From assembly GCA_036345935.2 (NCBI GenBank), contig JADWOT020000008.1, positions 4,877,114-4,941,113 on the forward strand: DNA of 64,000 nucleotides. Direction: 5' to 3'. Shown here in pieces: positions 23,919-35,259 of the stretch (position 1 is its first letter; each line of letters starts with the position of its first letter). The translations under genes and the position numbers were made by a program. The DNA is from Taenia hydatigena (lineage: Eukaryota > Platyhelminthes > Cestoda > Cyclophyllidea > Taeniidae). Under the pieces are notes generated by a model, which made no database searches, was not told where the DNA came from, and was given only the letters and a program-made list of their open reading frames with translations.

Positions 23919-26900
23919 ACGAAAGAATTTTACCCCTACACATTTTATATTTTTGAACCTTAGTTTTATTGCTATTCTATGCTACAAAAGTTTTATTCCG
24001 ACCAATAAGTGGGACTAAGTGTCTGGAAATTTTGGAAAAAAAAACTATATTTTAGCATTGTTTATATTCCCAGAAGGCCCAGGACTTTATAATTCATCAT
24101 TTTAGCTCGACGGTCATAAAAGTCTGCATGTTTTATTTATAATAAGGCTTATATTTTAATTTCGCACACAAAAAATAGAGCCCAGGGTAAACCGCCTCTA
24201 AACTAATGCATAGGTGAGCACTGCCCTTGCTTACTAACCATCATTAATAAAAGAGCTTATGAAAAGGAGGAAAGCGTCATGGAGCCAATATCATACACTA
24301 TTGTCGAGCAATTGCCACGAGAAGGATTTGGAAAGACATTTAGTAAAGTACTTTTTATTTTTTGAATCCAGTAGACGTAAGAAAATGCATGCATACAAAT
24401 TCTTTCATTTACCAAATTTGTTCCCATTGCAAGGCACACATGTGGACCGATCGTGTGGACAGCTGCAGCACGAGGACACACACGCACGTAGGCGGTGGCC
24501 CAATTCGGGACAACCAATCGGGACACCAATAGAGGAGTAAACGATCAATAACAACTGCACGCATGAGAAGTAATCTTATTGATTTCCGATCAGTAGATGA
24601 CTGCAGCTAGTAGTGCCCTGGTAAACGGCTATGACTTAACCACAGAGTTGGAGATACACATCAGTAAGGTAGTCGGAAGGTGGTTGATCCGCCCCATCTT
24701 TTTTGGCGCATTTGGCTCCTCTCTGGCGTAGCCGAGCCTCACTGTAGCGTCACTTGGGTAAATTTGATAACTTGCTAGTCATTATTAAGGGAATTGTTTT
24801 GGAATCTAATTTGGATCCACTTCAGTAACAACCTGTACCAACCACGATGGGCAGGATTTCGGGCAACAATTTTGCCGGCGCAATAAACTCCTCCTTGTTA
24901 ATTGAATCTTCGTAAGTGTGCAAATGTGTGGGTAATTTAGTCATTCATGTTTCTCCCACTTGAATGAAATATGATTGGCACGAATTAATGCTTTTCCGCA
25001 AAAATGTCCCTAAGCAAAGTATTACGGAAGTCCAAGCTGGCAAGTTGATATCTAAAGTGTACATTCGATATGTAAGCTATGCTATGTCCCAAATTTGCTT
25101 TATTCAATCGGTTGGACAAATTGCCCATTGTGGTTTTTTAAAGCATCAAATCATCTTTGGCAAAATTATGGTTGTGCAAAACTTGAATGATTAAAAAACT
25201 TTCCATTTTCTTGATTCACCTTTTTTATGTCACCGGAATATTTTTGGCTTTTGGTGAATATCATTTAAGTCTCAAATTAATCATAGTGCTTTTTTTTTAA
25301 AGGCCGAGAAGCGGCTATAGATAAAGCGTTCCAGATAAGTATTTTGAGAGTAACTTCAAGAAACCCAAGTATAATAAATATAATGCCGGGCAGAAATGAC
25401 GTGACATTTCAGATTTCCGGTGGGCATTAGGATTCTCGGAGAAGACGAAGCGTTCACTAAAGGGAATCGTATGGGAAAAGTATAGTTGCGTGTGGATTTA
25501 CATTTTGGTTTGCATCGACTGCTTCCAACTTCTGAAGTTTTCTCTCCAAGTACTTGAGCTAGTTATTTTTTAAGCGGCACCAACGAATTGTAGTACATTT
25601 GAGGCTAGTGGATTAAGATACAAAGCGAACTGGATTTTTAAAATATACAAATTGGAGGAGAAAGTATTTGAAATACTACTTGCATTTTTGCGGTTAAAAG
25701 ATACAAGAATTAAAAGGTAACAGACAATTTAATGCGGTTTTGTTTAAATCAACGTCTTACCTTTTGCAAAAAGGTCCCAACGGCATTGTAGTTGCTTACT
25801 CAATCACCTTAATAAATCCAAATGTCTTACGGTTTGCACTTTTATAAGGCGGCACACATCAGGAAGCACACGATGCAGGCCCAGTTATCTTCTTTTACAC
25901 CTCGTTTTTACCTCCTAGTCTAAAATTTATTCAATTTTTAGGATGGATTTATAAAAATGACCGTACTTTAAGGAATCGAGGAGTATTCGTATTAATACGG
26001 TTCACACTGACCTGCCAATAGTCAAGCCTGTGTACCTGCAGTGGATCTCAAAATAATCTAAGACAACTAAGCTCGGGGTTCTGTTATCAATAGAACCGTG
26101 GGATAGCATTTTATCAGATTTGCTCCAGGCTATACGCTTGGGAAGGTAAAAGTGGCTCCCATTCCGATCAACCACATAAATTTTGTTGAGTAACATCACG
26201 ATCAGGAGAAGAGAGTGTTGGGGAACTATACCCTCTTCCTCCATCAGGATCGACGAAAATGGAAGAGGCGCGATAATGAATTGCCATTGCATTTATGCGG
26301 AAAGCGTTGCGGAACAATAGGTGGGGGAGCATGTGATGGAGTGCGGACCATTTTTGCATCGTAGAAAGGCCATAAATCCTTTGATTGAACATAATCGGAA
26401 AATCTTAAGAGGTGTTCATACGTTAAACCCAACACTACTATCTTACATTTTTCGCTCACGTTTTTTCTGCAGAGAGATTCAAATGTCGGTGAAGAAGCAT
26501 CATTTCGGTGATTAGTTCAGTGAAGTGGATCTTTCGATAGCTGCGAACGTGAGTTATTCAAGCTTAATTATTATAAATTAGGTTCCCGAATGAGCATTTT
26601 TTAATTAACAGTGGGTACTTTACTCCAGCTAAAGCCTAGCCAAATCATTTATACCTTCTATATCCCCTTCTACCGCTGATGGTTTTAAAGTTTCGGGTTT
26701 TCCTTTCAATTTCTGTTACACCGTTTCATCTACATACCGGTTTTACGCCGATACGAAAGCTTTGTTACCGATTGGTGCAAACAGTTGCCTTCTCTCTCCT
26801 TCCCTTCTTATCTCAATTTTATTTGTCCCATTACAGAGATGTCATGATTTTGGAGGCGGTGCGATTCACCATTCGCTGCTGGTGGATGGATTTTTGCCTC

Positions 26901-29900
26901 TGTTTTATTGTGTATGGTCACGAAAACATTTTATTTTCTGTTCGTATTTCATGAGCAAAGCCCGCATCTTCTACTGTTGCCATTCTAAGGGTTTTAACCA
27001 ATTTACATACGGCTGAGTAACCCATTCATCCGTCCTAATGTGAGGTGAGGAATCACGTGCGGTTGAAATTCCCAAGTCAGCCATCTAAGATGCAGTGGCA
27101 TTTCTGACAGACGAGGAAGGGAAGACAAGCGGTTGATTGTAGTTAAGTTTACTTTCACTCCAGACATTGCACACTTACTCGTGTGGAGATCTTACCTGGA
27201 CTTTCGTATTTACTTTGAAGATCTAGCCTCGCTCCTCCGAGGCCATTCCCTGATGGTCCCTCAGCAGTTAAAAAACTCATTACCAAACTAATATCTTTTT
27301 AGTAGCAGTTTATCTCAAGATGGATAAGCAGTGTGTTATAAGCGTCTAAAATTTGTGCTTAAGTATTCAAGTCCTCTTCACTTCGAGGCCGGATATTTTA
27401 AAGTTCGTTATTTGTTAACATCCACGTTGGTTGCTTTATTTTCTTGTTTGTCCAGTTTCAGTTTGACAGTCTCGCATTACTGTGTCTACTTGTGTTCAGG
27501 TTAGGATAGGCCATCGACCTACAGTGTTTAAAGCACAAAACGCCTCTCTAACTTTAATCTCAAAGACAAACTGTGCTGTGACATGCTAGAATTTGTTCAA
27601 GGCATAAGGTTAAGAAAACAGATTCAATTGTTCCTGGTGTTTGTACTTACTCGGCTCTTTTGTACTTTGACAATAAATATTTTCCTTACTGCAATGGCTT
27701 AACACGGTGCTACCATAAATAACCCCTTTATGCTTCAGTTCATATTGCCTTAAAAGTGGTGTAACTATGGTTGCATTTGTTATTTATAGTTGGTTGGTCA
27801 TATTTTTCTTACATGAACTATTTGGATAGATATAGTGGTCACGTTTCTACTATATTTCAACACTGAAGGAGGAAAAAATAAGGTTTAAGTATCAAAGCGT
27901 AAGCGAAGTAAAAGTCCATTCTATACATTACAGCCGCCCTTTATTAAAACAAATAATTCCACTCAATTATTTTGTTTCCGTTAAACCTCCGCTTACCGGC
28001 CTAATGACCTACGGACCGTGAAACACTGAAGTTAATAAAAGATCACCGACCACGCCCAAGTAATCCTAGACTTTTTAATTTTCCCGGGCGGAATAACATC
28101 CTTGCCACCCAGGAGCAACATCATGTCGTCCGTACAGCACTTCAAATTGTTTTGGTTCATCTACAAAGAAAAGTGCCGCGAATCACATCCCTCCAATCTG
28201 AATAGAAATTATGCCTGCATCTACACTCCCACCATTTTTTAATGCCGAACAAGCACTTCGGTGGATCATTTTTCGTGAATACATTAGCCTTAACATCACC
28301 TTGTTCCATAGGAAACCATTTTGCTGTGGAAGGGACCGCTTTTTTCCTTAATGCACCAAGATGCTAGGATTATGTGTTTAAGCACATTTTTGACTTATCG
28401 CTGTCTTTTCCACTCTCTTCTTGGTGAGGTAATTTAGAAGCCTTAGCAATTTTGGTTGGGAAAAAGTGAAACAATAAGAACAGAACCAAGACTTTTGAAA
28501 TTAACATGAAAGTTAAATAATCCAACAGCTATTCAATTATTTTTACCAAAAAGACAAAATTTCGGGGCATTTAATTTACCCACACCTTTTTCTAGGGGAT
28601 TTATCGCTAGCCCTATTTCGTTTTGCCAGAATTTCTTAACTCCAAAACAGCCACTTTTAATTTCAAAGTACAGATTCTTAATTTACTTGTTAAAAATTTT
28701 GATTTCACACTTTAGGCTTCATCGTTTATAGATCTGCAAAGTCAAAAGAAACAAAGGGTATGATTTTGAAGCAGAACTCTTAGCTATCCCTTCTCCTTTC
28801 GCCTTTGAAGTTATTCACCATCACAAGACAACTTTACCTTCACCCAGGACCGGAACTAGAGCTTTATTTTAGCTCTTGACAGGCCGCTGAACGCACTACA
28901 TTCCTGTGCAGCAAGTAGCCAGTGGCCACCTTTTTATCTCACTGACCCAAACTCTATGGAGGTACGAAGTGTGCATGCATTAGATACCATAACTTCTCTG
29001 TCACATATTTCCGCACACGCGAAATATCCATTCTTCTTCTTTTATCCTTTTCTTCCCACAATCAAATGAGGAGAGGGCTTGGAGGTGACCAGATGTGGCG
29101 TATCAAAGAGAGGGATGGATGAAATTTTCTACATTTGTTAAAATTCTTCCAAGGCTCATGCTACAAATAGATAGCGATTTCGATTCTGGTACAGTGTGAC
29201 TATCCCCTTAGAAATAGTGGATCAAGCACTTGTGGGAAAAACAGTATGGATTTAAAATTAATCCCAACCGAATTAACTTCATTTTTACTCCCAGGTAACA
29301 TTTCCTATCTGTACCCTTTCCAAGACTTCGTAATTTTATGATAAATAAGTAGACGATGATTTCCATTTATTTAAAGCTAGGCCCAATTCTCCGTGTGGTC
29401 CAAATTTTACTGTTATTTACTGAATTCACCATTACTGAGGTCTTTGGTAAACCTCATAATGCATGTCTCCCTTTCTTACTTTTTATTTAGCCAGAGTCGC
29501 TAGTTGACGAGGAAAAAACTGCTTTTATCAGTTTCCACTCAATGAATGGATTGTTTGAATGGAAGGTATGCCAAGACTTGGAAGTGATAGTATCGCATGT
29601 TTTCTTCTCTGTCAACCAGCTTTCACAAAACTAACTTGCTAAAAGCCCATTTCTTAATAAAAGGTCTGATTTTCATGCTGATTTCTTTCCACGTAAAATA
29701 ACAACTTTTATTCTGCATCAGCTCACTTTTGGGCCCGCCAAAACAGGCCAAATAGTCGGTTTTGTCCGAAGCACTCACTTGGCAGAAGCCGAAAGTAAAG
29801 AGCTTCAACAGTAAATGAACTTTGTGAGTTGATGATGAGTTACCCAAACATTTTAAAACAGAATGATCACCAATGCCATCTACGCCTTTCAATGTTGTAG

Positions 29901-30754
29901 GGAAGCTGCACTTTGCCTCAATCCTGATAATTCAGTGGAGTATAATAAGACGACTTTACTTTTTGCTAAAAAGCAAGCTAAATAGACTTTTTATTATGTT
30001 GTTTAGAATATTTCAGTTTCACTGCTTCCACCTTGGTACTCGGCGCTGTACAAGATATTGCCCACCCATGGTGAGTGTTTAAAAGGCTTTAAAGCGTGGG
30101 GATGGAAGGGTACTTACACAAAGGCATTTTTTGTGCTCAATCAGTTTTTTGGAACTGTGAAGACATTTTTAAGCAAAATTTCAAAACGAAAAGATTTTCC
30201 TTTTTTTGAGATTCTGTAGGTACATATGAAATGAATAAACTGGTTCCCGTTACTACTTCCTTCCACCCTTTTCAACCTTATCATCTTCCCTTTCAAATGT
30301 CAAAATTTACCAAAGGTACGCGATATTTCTGGCTTACTCAAGCGCGTTATATTTTTCCCCACTCTAAAACAACGCAACTTCTCACTAGTCTCAACTGCCA
30401 AATGGGACTCCAGGTGAGACGTTGTACTACACACTACATGGTTAATTAAAAGTGATAGCTCTGGGTGACTTATGAACAGGCACCCCTCCTTCTTCCTCCT
30501 CAGTGCTCTTTGGTAAGTTCAGTTAAAGCACTGCGGGTTCGCCAACATTTTGGTTGTAAATTACAAAGTTATGAGAAGTGATTTCCATGTAAATAAGTGG
30601 TTAATATAGCCGTTCACGCGTTGCCTCCAGAATCGTAGATGTGCGTGCATATTATAATGCTTAAATAACTTGACTCCTCATTGAATTTTTTTATTATATT
30701 TACGAACGGTAGAACTCGACTTTTACTAGTCTTTTAGCAGGTGAATTTTATTAC
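23919..30754. other. gene-poor stretch, no named gene
   Basis: Nearly 7 kb with no gene I can identify. Near 26000-26460 the minus strand has two overlapping open frames in different phases that read like a broken coding region; the product is not recognised. Elsewhere frames are short and the DNA is AT-rich. No tRNA or other RNA gene was seen. Confidence 0.4.
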
Positions 30755-30933
30755 TGTAGCACCCCAAGACTTTCTTCAAGACGAAAGAAGGCTTAGTATT
30801 AGGGTAACGTAAGAAGGGTTGAAAAGGGCTATTGACATGACTCGGAGGCCGCACCACCCAGGGGAAGAACAAAGGCGGGGCCTTAAATGCCCGTAAAACT
30901 AAAATAAGGGCTCGACTAATGACCAAAGCATTG
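30755..30933 (-). mobile_element. solo TRIM-like LTR (minus sense)
   Basis: The plus strand starts TGTAGCACCCCAAGACTTTC, continues with AAGAAGGCTTAGTATTAGGG and ends near ACCAAAGCATTGC. This is the inverted form of the family LTR at almost full length (about 179 bases). No internal region adjoins it. Confidence 0.55.
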
Positions 30934-31275
30934 CGGTTATTAGCCTATTTAAAGCCGGACAGACATTTAAGAATCCTGTGTCAGTATGTTTACGCCTGTC
31001 TTGGAAATGCAGAAACACCAACCCACACGCAAAGTGTGAGTTAATTAGGGTTATATAAGTCCATTCAATGAAAGCTTGCTTTGTAAAGTGGGTATGCTTT
31101 CACCACACTAAAATCCCTTTTCTCTCTCCGAAGGGGTAAGTAAACTCTGGAGGAATGACAACCCATGATCAATTTATGAATTAAAATATTCCTCCCCCAA
31201 AATCAGAAATTGTCAAAATAATGTGTACAATCTAGGTCCTAGATTCTTTTAATTCCATTTTAAATAAAGAACAAA

Positions 31276-31295
31276 GTGCTTAACTTTCCAAACTT
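31276..31295 (+). repeat. 20-base exact repeat shared with 32551-32570
   Basis: The sequence GTGCTTAACTTTCCAAACTT occurs here and again at 32551-32570. Weaker similarity extends on both sides, including TTCCATTTTA upstream in both and ATCAAG downstream. It looks like a small remnant of a second, older repeat. Confidence 0.4.
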
Positions 31296-31401
31296 CTTGG
31301 TTAAATCAAGGCTGTGTGGGTGGTAACAAAGACAGCATATTTTTGCGCATAAAACAGCCCTTTCCTCGTTGCATTAAGCACTGTATGACAATGACGAGTG
31401 T

Positions 31402-31597
31402 TGTGACGCCCTGAGTCTTCCTTGAAGTAGAAAGAAGTCATAATGTCAGGGCCGAAAGTGTATTGTCGGCGTGCAGAAGGGCTGGATGGGACTACTGGCA
31501 TGGCTCGTAGACCACATTGCCCAGCAGAATTACAACTGTGGCGTCTTAAATCTCTGCTTAGTCGAAAGACAGCGTTTAAAAACTAGAAACTATTGTG
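31402..31597 (-). mobile_element. solo TRIM-like LTR (minus sense)
   Basis: The plus-strand reading TGTGACGCCCTGAGTCTTCC, AGAAGTCATAATGTCAGGG, TACTGGCATGGCTCG and CACATTGCCCAGCAG follows the inverted family LTR in order. The downstream end is vague. It lies about 470 bases from the solo repeat at 30755 without a recognisable internal region between them. Confidence 0.5.
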
Positions 31598-34500
31598 AGC
31601 GTAAGTTTTTAAAGCTAGGAGCTCAATAAGAAAATACTTTAAAATTATTAGAATAATTAGCCTTTTCACAATGGACGCAACATGGGTCCTAGTCGAGAGG
31701 GTATCAAGTGAATCTGCTGACTTTTCGCTTATTAATCCCACTTACCTGTTTATTCACAACTTAATTTCTGTGTGTAGGGTTAAATTTTACAACCGGTATG
31801 GTTCAATGCACCAATAATTTCTGAATTGGCTGCTATCCAAACGCACGAAGGGTTTGATTCCCAGTTGAGACAAATGAGACCACTACTCAGGCAAAATTAC
31901 GGAAAACTGAAGAAGTTAGCTTTAACAGTCAGCATTTGGTTTTTGGGTGTTGTACCACTTCCGAGGGCTTCATGACCTCCCGGACAGCTTCTTTTGGCGG
32001 CGTGGCTTTGCTTCCTCAAAAAATAGCAGCAGCTGTTCCTGTTTTTCTTTCTTGACCATGCATAACAGAAAGGCTCTTAATTGCTCTAACTAAAGTGGAG
32101 TGGTTAAGTGTTCATGCTTGATTTTTGGAATGTGGTTAGGTAACTTTGCTTCTACAATGCAAGCAAACCAAATGTTCAAAACCACTGGTTTGGACCTCAT
32201 AAGTGGTTATGCTATGGTGGCACGAAAGGTTTAGCTATCTTGGCTGACTCGAAACTCAAGTTACAAACTCACATCGTTGACCTGTAAATTGCGCCACCGG
32301 ATTTATAAATTTGATGAATTCTTTTTACGACAATAAACCAAAATGTAGTAAATGTCAAGTACTTTCTGCATTTGCTGCAATCTCTTGAGTTATACCAGTC
32401 GCTTCATAACGAAGGGTTTTAAGTAGTCCGACTTTATAGGAGGTCAACTACAACCGAATCAAGTTTGGCGCCGGCCAATGTCAAATTTAAGCTTAAGGTT
32501 TTTCGAGGTTGCCATAATTGTTCCATTTTATTTGAAAGAAACACAATAAGGTGCTTAACTTTCCAAACTTGTACCTTTTGATCAAGAAGTCAATTTCCCA
32601 AAAATATGTTCCCAACCTTTAGCTGATTTACGTGGTTATTTTTGACCATACTTTTAACTCAACCAACAATAAAAGACAACTTTTTTTGTTATAGAGAACC
32701 GGCCATAAAATTTAATCACACGCTAAGTCTCCATAGGATGACAAGTCCTCCACACTTTCCACCTAAAATTAGTATCATTTAAAGTGAGATATGTGAAACA
32801 GCAAAAGGGGATAAGTGCACCAGCACCTGAAACTCACAACATTTTTCCACTAAGGCCTACCTGGTAGAACACTAATTTACATTTTATGGCCGTAGAAGTT
32901 AATCATATAGGATTTTCGGGTCCACAGATGTAGGGCTGTGTGGAACCCATAACTTATGCAAAAATACTGGCTGAAATGCATCCCTCTTTAATAACTTATT
33001 CTCAAGCTTACGCAGACCAAGTAACAGCATATGGCGCTGTGTAAAGGGAGAGTGGGATCATTATATACATCAGCTCATATATTCTCTGCATAGAACAGGT
33101 CATAGCAACTCCATCCTAAACCTATCAATTTCACTGTATGTGTCAGGAGGGATTCTGCCCTCTCCACAGTCACCTACTCATGATTACATTGTATTTCAAG
33201 TTCATAGACGACAACTATTTTATAGGCATGATGATTTTGATGCCAAAAGAAATTCTGATGCAAGCATTTGCCTACGTAAAATATTCTCAGCTATCTAAAG
33301 TAAACCATGGAAGCATTGTTTGCTATCCTGTTTTTGTGCGAAAGACAGATTGATCAACACTGCAGTGCTTATCTCATTTCAGCAGCTGCAGTCAAGTACA
33401 GGGTAATCTCGATAATATAATCTCTGTAAGAGTGTCTAACCTTCAATTCCATAGCAATTGATCTTATCTTTTTATCACTTCTATAAGGGTGGCATAGTAA
33501 ACAAAAGCTTTTTTTTTTGAAGGAATAAATGTTTTGCGTTTAAATAACAAACTACATTTGTGTTTTGGCAATCAGCAAGATCGAATTAATAGGAGTTAAG
33601 GATTTCGTATTGAAACCACCAGAAAACATACGACCTCCTAGGGCTTCGTTTGGGTCTATTTCCGTGGCACTCATAATTGCCACATTCCTGCGTTGTTTTG
33701 TTTACAGTGATACACATGCCTTAAAAGTGGGTAAGAATTTTGCATAATTAGTGGTAACTTACAAAAACTGTGGAGGGTTACACAGCCCAGTTCAAGCTCC
33801 GATCATTGACGAGCCATTGGAGCCACACGCACGAACTTTTCTCACTTCGAGGGTCCATCTACTACCCAGCTTGGAGTCAAAATCCCACGATTTCTAGGAC
33901 CACATCTTTAAATTTATGAAATGAGTGGGTGTTGCAGAAAAATTCGGGTGGTTTCATCTTTTGTAATTTAGGAAGGAAGCTCAAGATTCACAGCGTTTCA
34001 AGCATATTGGCGATATTTAAGATGTAATAAGCAAATTTCTTCCGATAAAAGACATTATAAGCTCCTTTGGTTCCCACTAACTACGTACTATTCAGAAAAG
34101 TTTATATGAATAGAAATTACAAACAAATTTTACAACTATACCTAAAACCGTCCCACAATTCCAAGGTGCTCCTTCAGTTTATGATCCCAAGACTGCAACT
34201 ATTAATCCACTATGGTGCTTCAATTTACCTGTAAATTTGTGACATTTACTAACTTGGTTAAAACTTTGACAAGGTTTGCCAAGACCCAGGCGTGTACAGG
34301 TAAAATTTGTGTATAATTTGAAAGTCATCCTGCAAAATCAGTTAGCTTTCCCGAACAGACCTTTTAAAATATTGAAATGTGACTTTCATTCATAGTCACT
34401 AATGGATAAATGAATAACAATAATTGTAGGGCCAGAAAGTAAATTACTTTGACACTTCAATCGCCTTGCTTGCACTCATTCGAAGAAAATTGGGAAGATG

Positions 34501-35248
34501 GCCATAGTAATAAATTAGGGCCCTACAAACCAAATGAAACATGCTTAGTTAATTTAAACAAGCTGGACTGTGCCCTCCGCTGCTGTGGGTGGAGGGTTAT
34601 TGGAGCGCACTGTATAGACACGCTTCACCTGTGTTTCGGATGCCTTTAGTGCCTCACGAAGTAGCAATGCTTCCACAACCAAACAGTCAATCAGTTTCAA
34701 ACAAAAGGGTGCTAAAGGATAAGAAACAAAGCTTGATGGCCATAGTAAAAGTGCCTACCTCGTTACACAATCAGGCGGCTACATCAAACGCGCCATTTCA
34801 GTGCTCAAATTGAGTGGTTAAAAGCTCTAAAGCGACCACATTTGGCACTTATGTAATGGAATATTTATTGTGAAGTTGCCGTGATGTCCTTTATCACTTT
34901 TACCAAGCATAAATCAGTAGTGTCACTCACATCGACCTAAAATTTTTAAAATTTTTTGCTCTAGATTAAACTGGGATACTTTTGGTGATTGAAATTCCTT
35001 CATTAAAGTGCCAAAATGATGTTGAAAGTCTTCACAGGTCAGATGACATCAATAGAGCATCTCTTTGCAGTTAAGATGAGATTACGTAGAGTCAACTCGC
35101 GGGTAAATTGTGCTCCATCTAGTTGATGAGCATGCGGATCAAGACGTATTTAAAGTTTGCCACCAAAATCTGTTGATCTCTCGGAGTCTACTTGTACCAT
35201 CTTCATAGCTGATTAACCGAATAAAAATATAAGCCAGTTATCAAGAAT
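31598..35248. other. spacer, nothing firmly recognised
   Basis: No gene or RNA is recognised. The second copy of the 20-base repeat is at 32551-32570. A weak LTR-like resemblance near 31940-32030 is not strong enough to list as a copy. Confidence 0.4.
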
Positions 35249-35254
35249 TTTATT
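35249..35254 (-). terminator. polyadenylation signal of the CYHR1 homologue
   Basis: AATAAA on the minus strand begins five bases after the TAA at 35262-35260. If it is the one used, the 3' UTR is only a few tens of bases long. Confidence 0.5.
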
Positions 35255-35259
35255 GTTGT

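Noticed and set aside
31940..32030. Segment with CTTCATGACCTCCCGG resembling a plus-sense LTR
   Set aside because: Only a short block is similar and the expected upstream and downstream blocks are absent.
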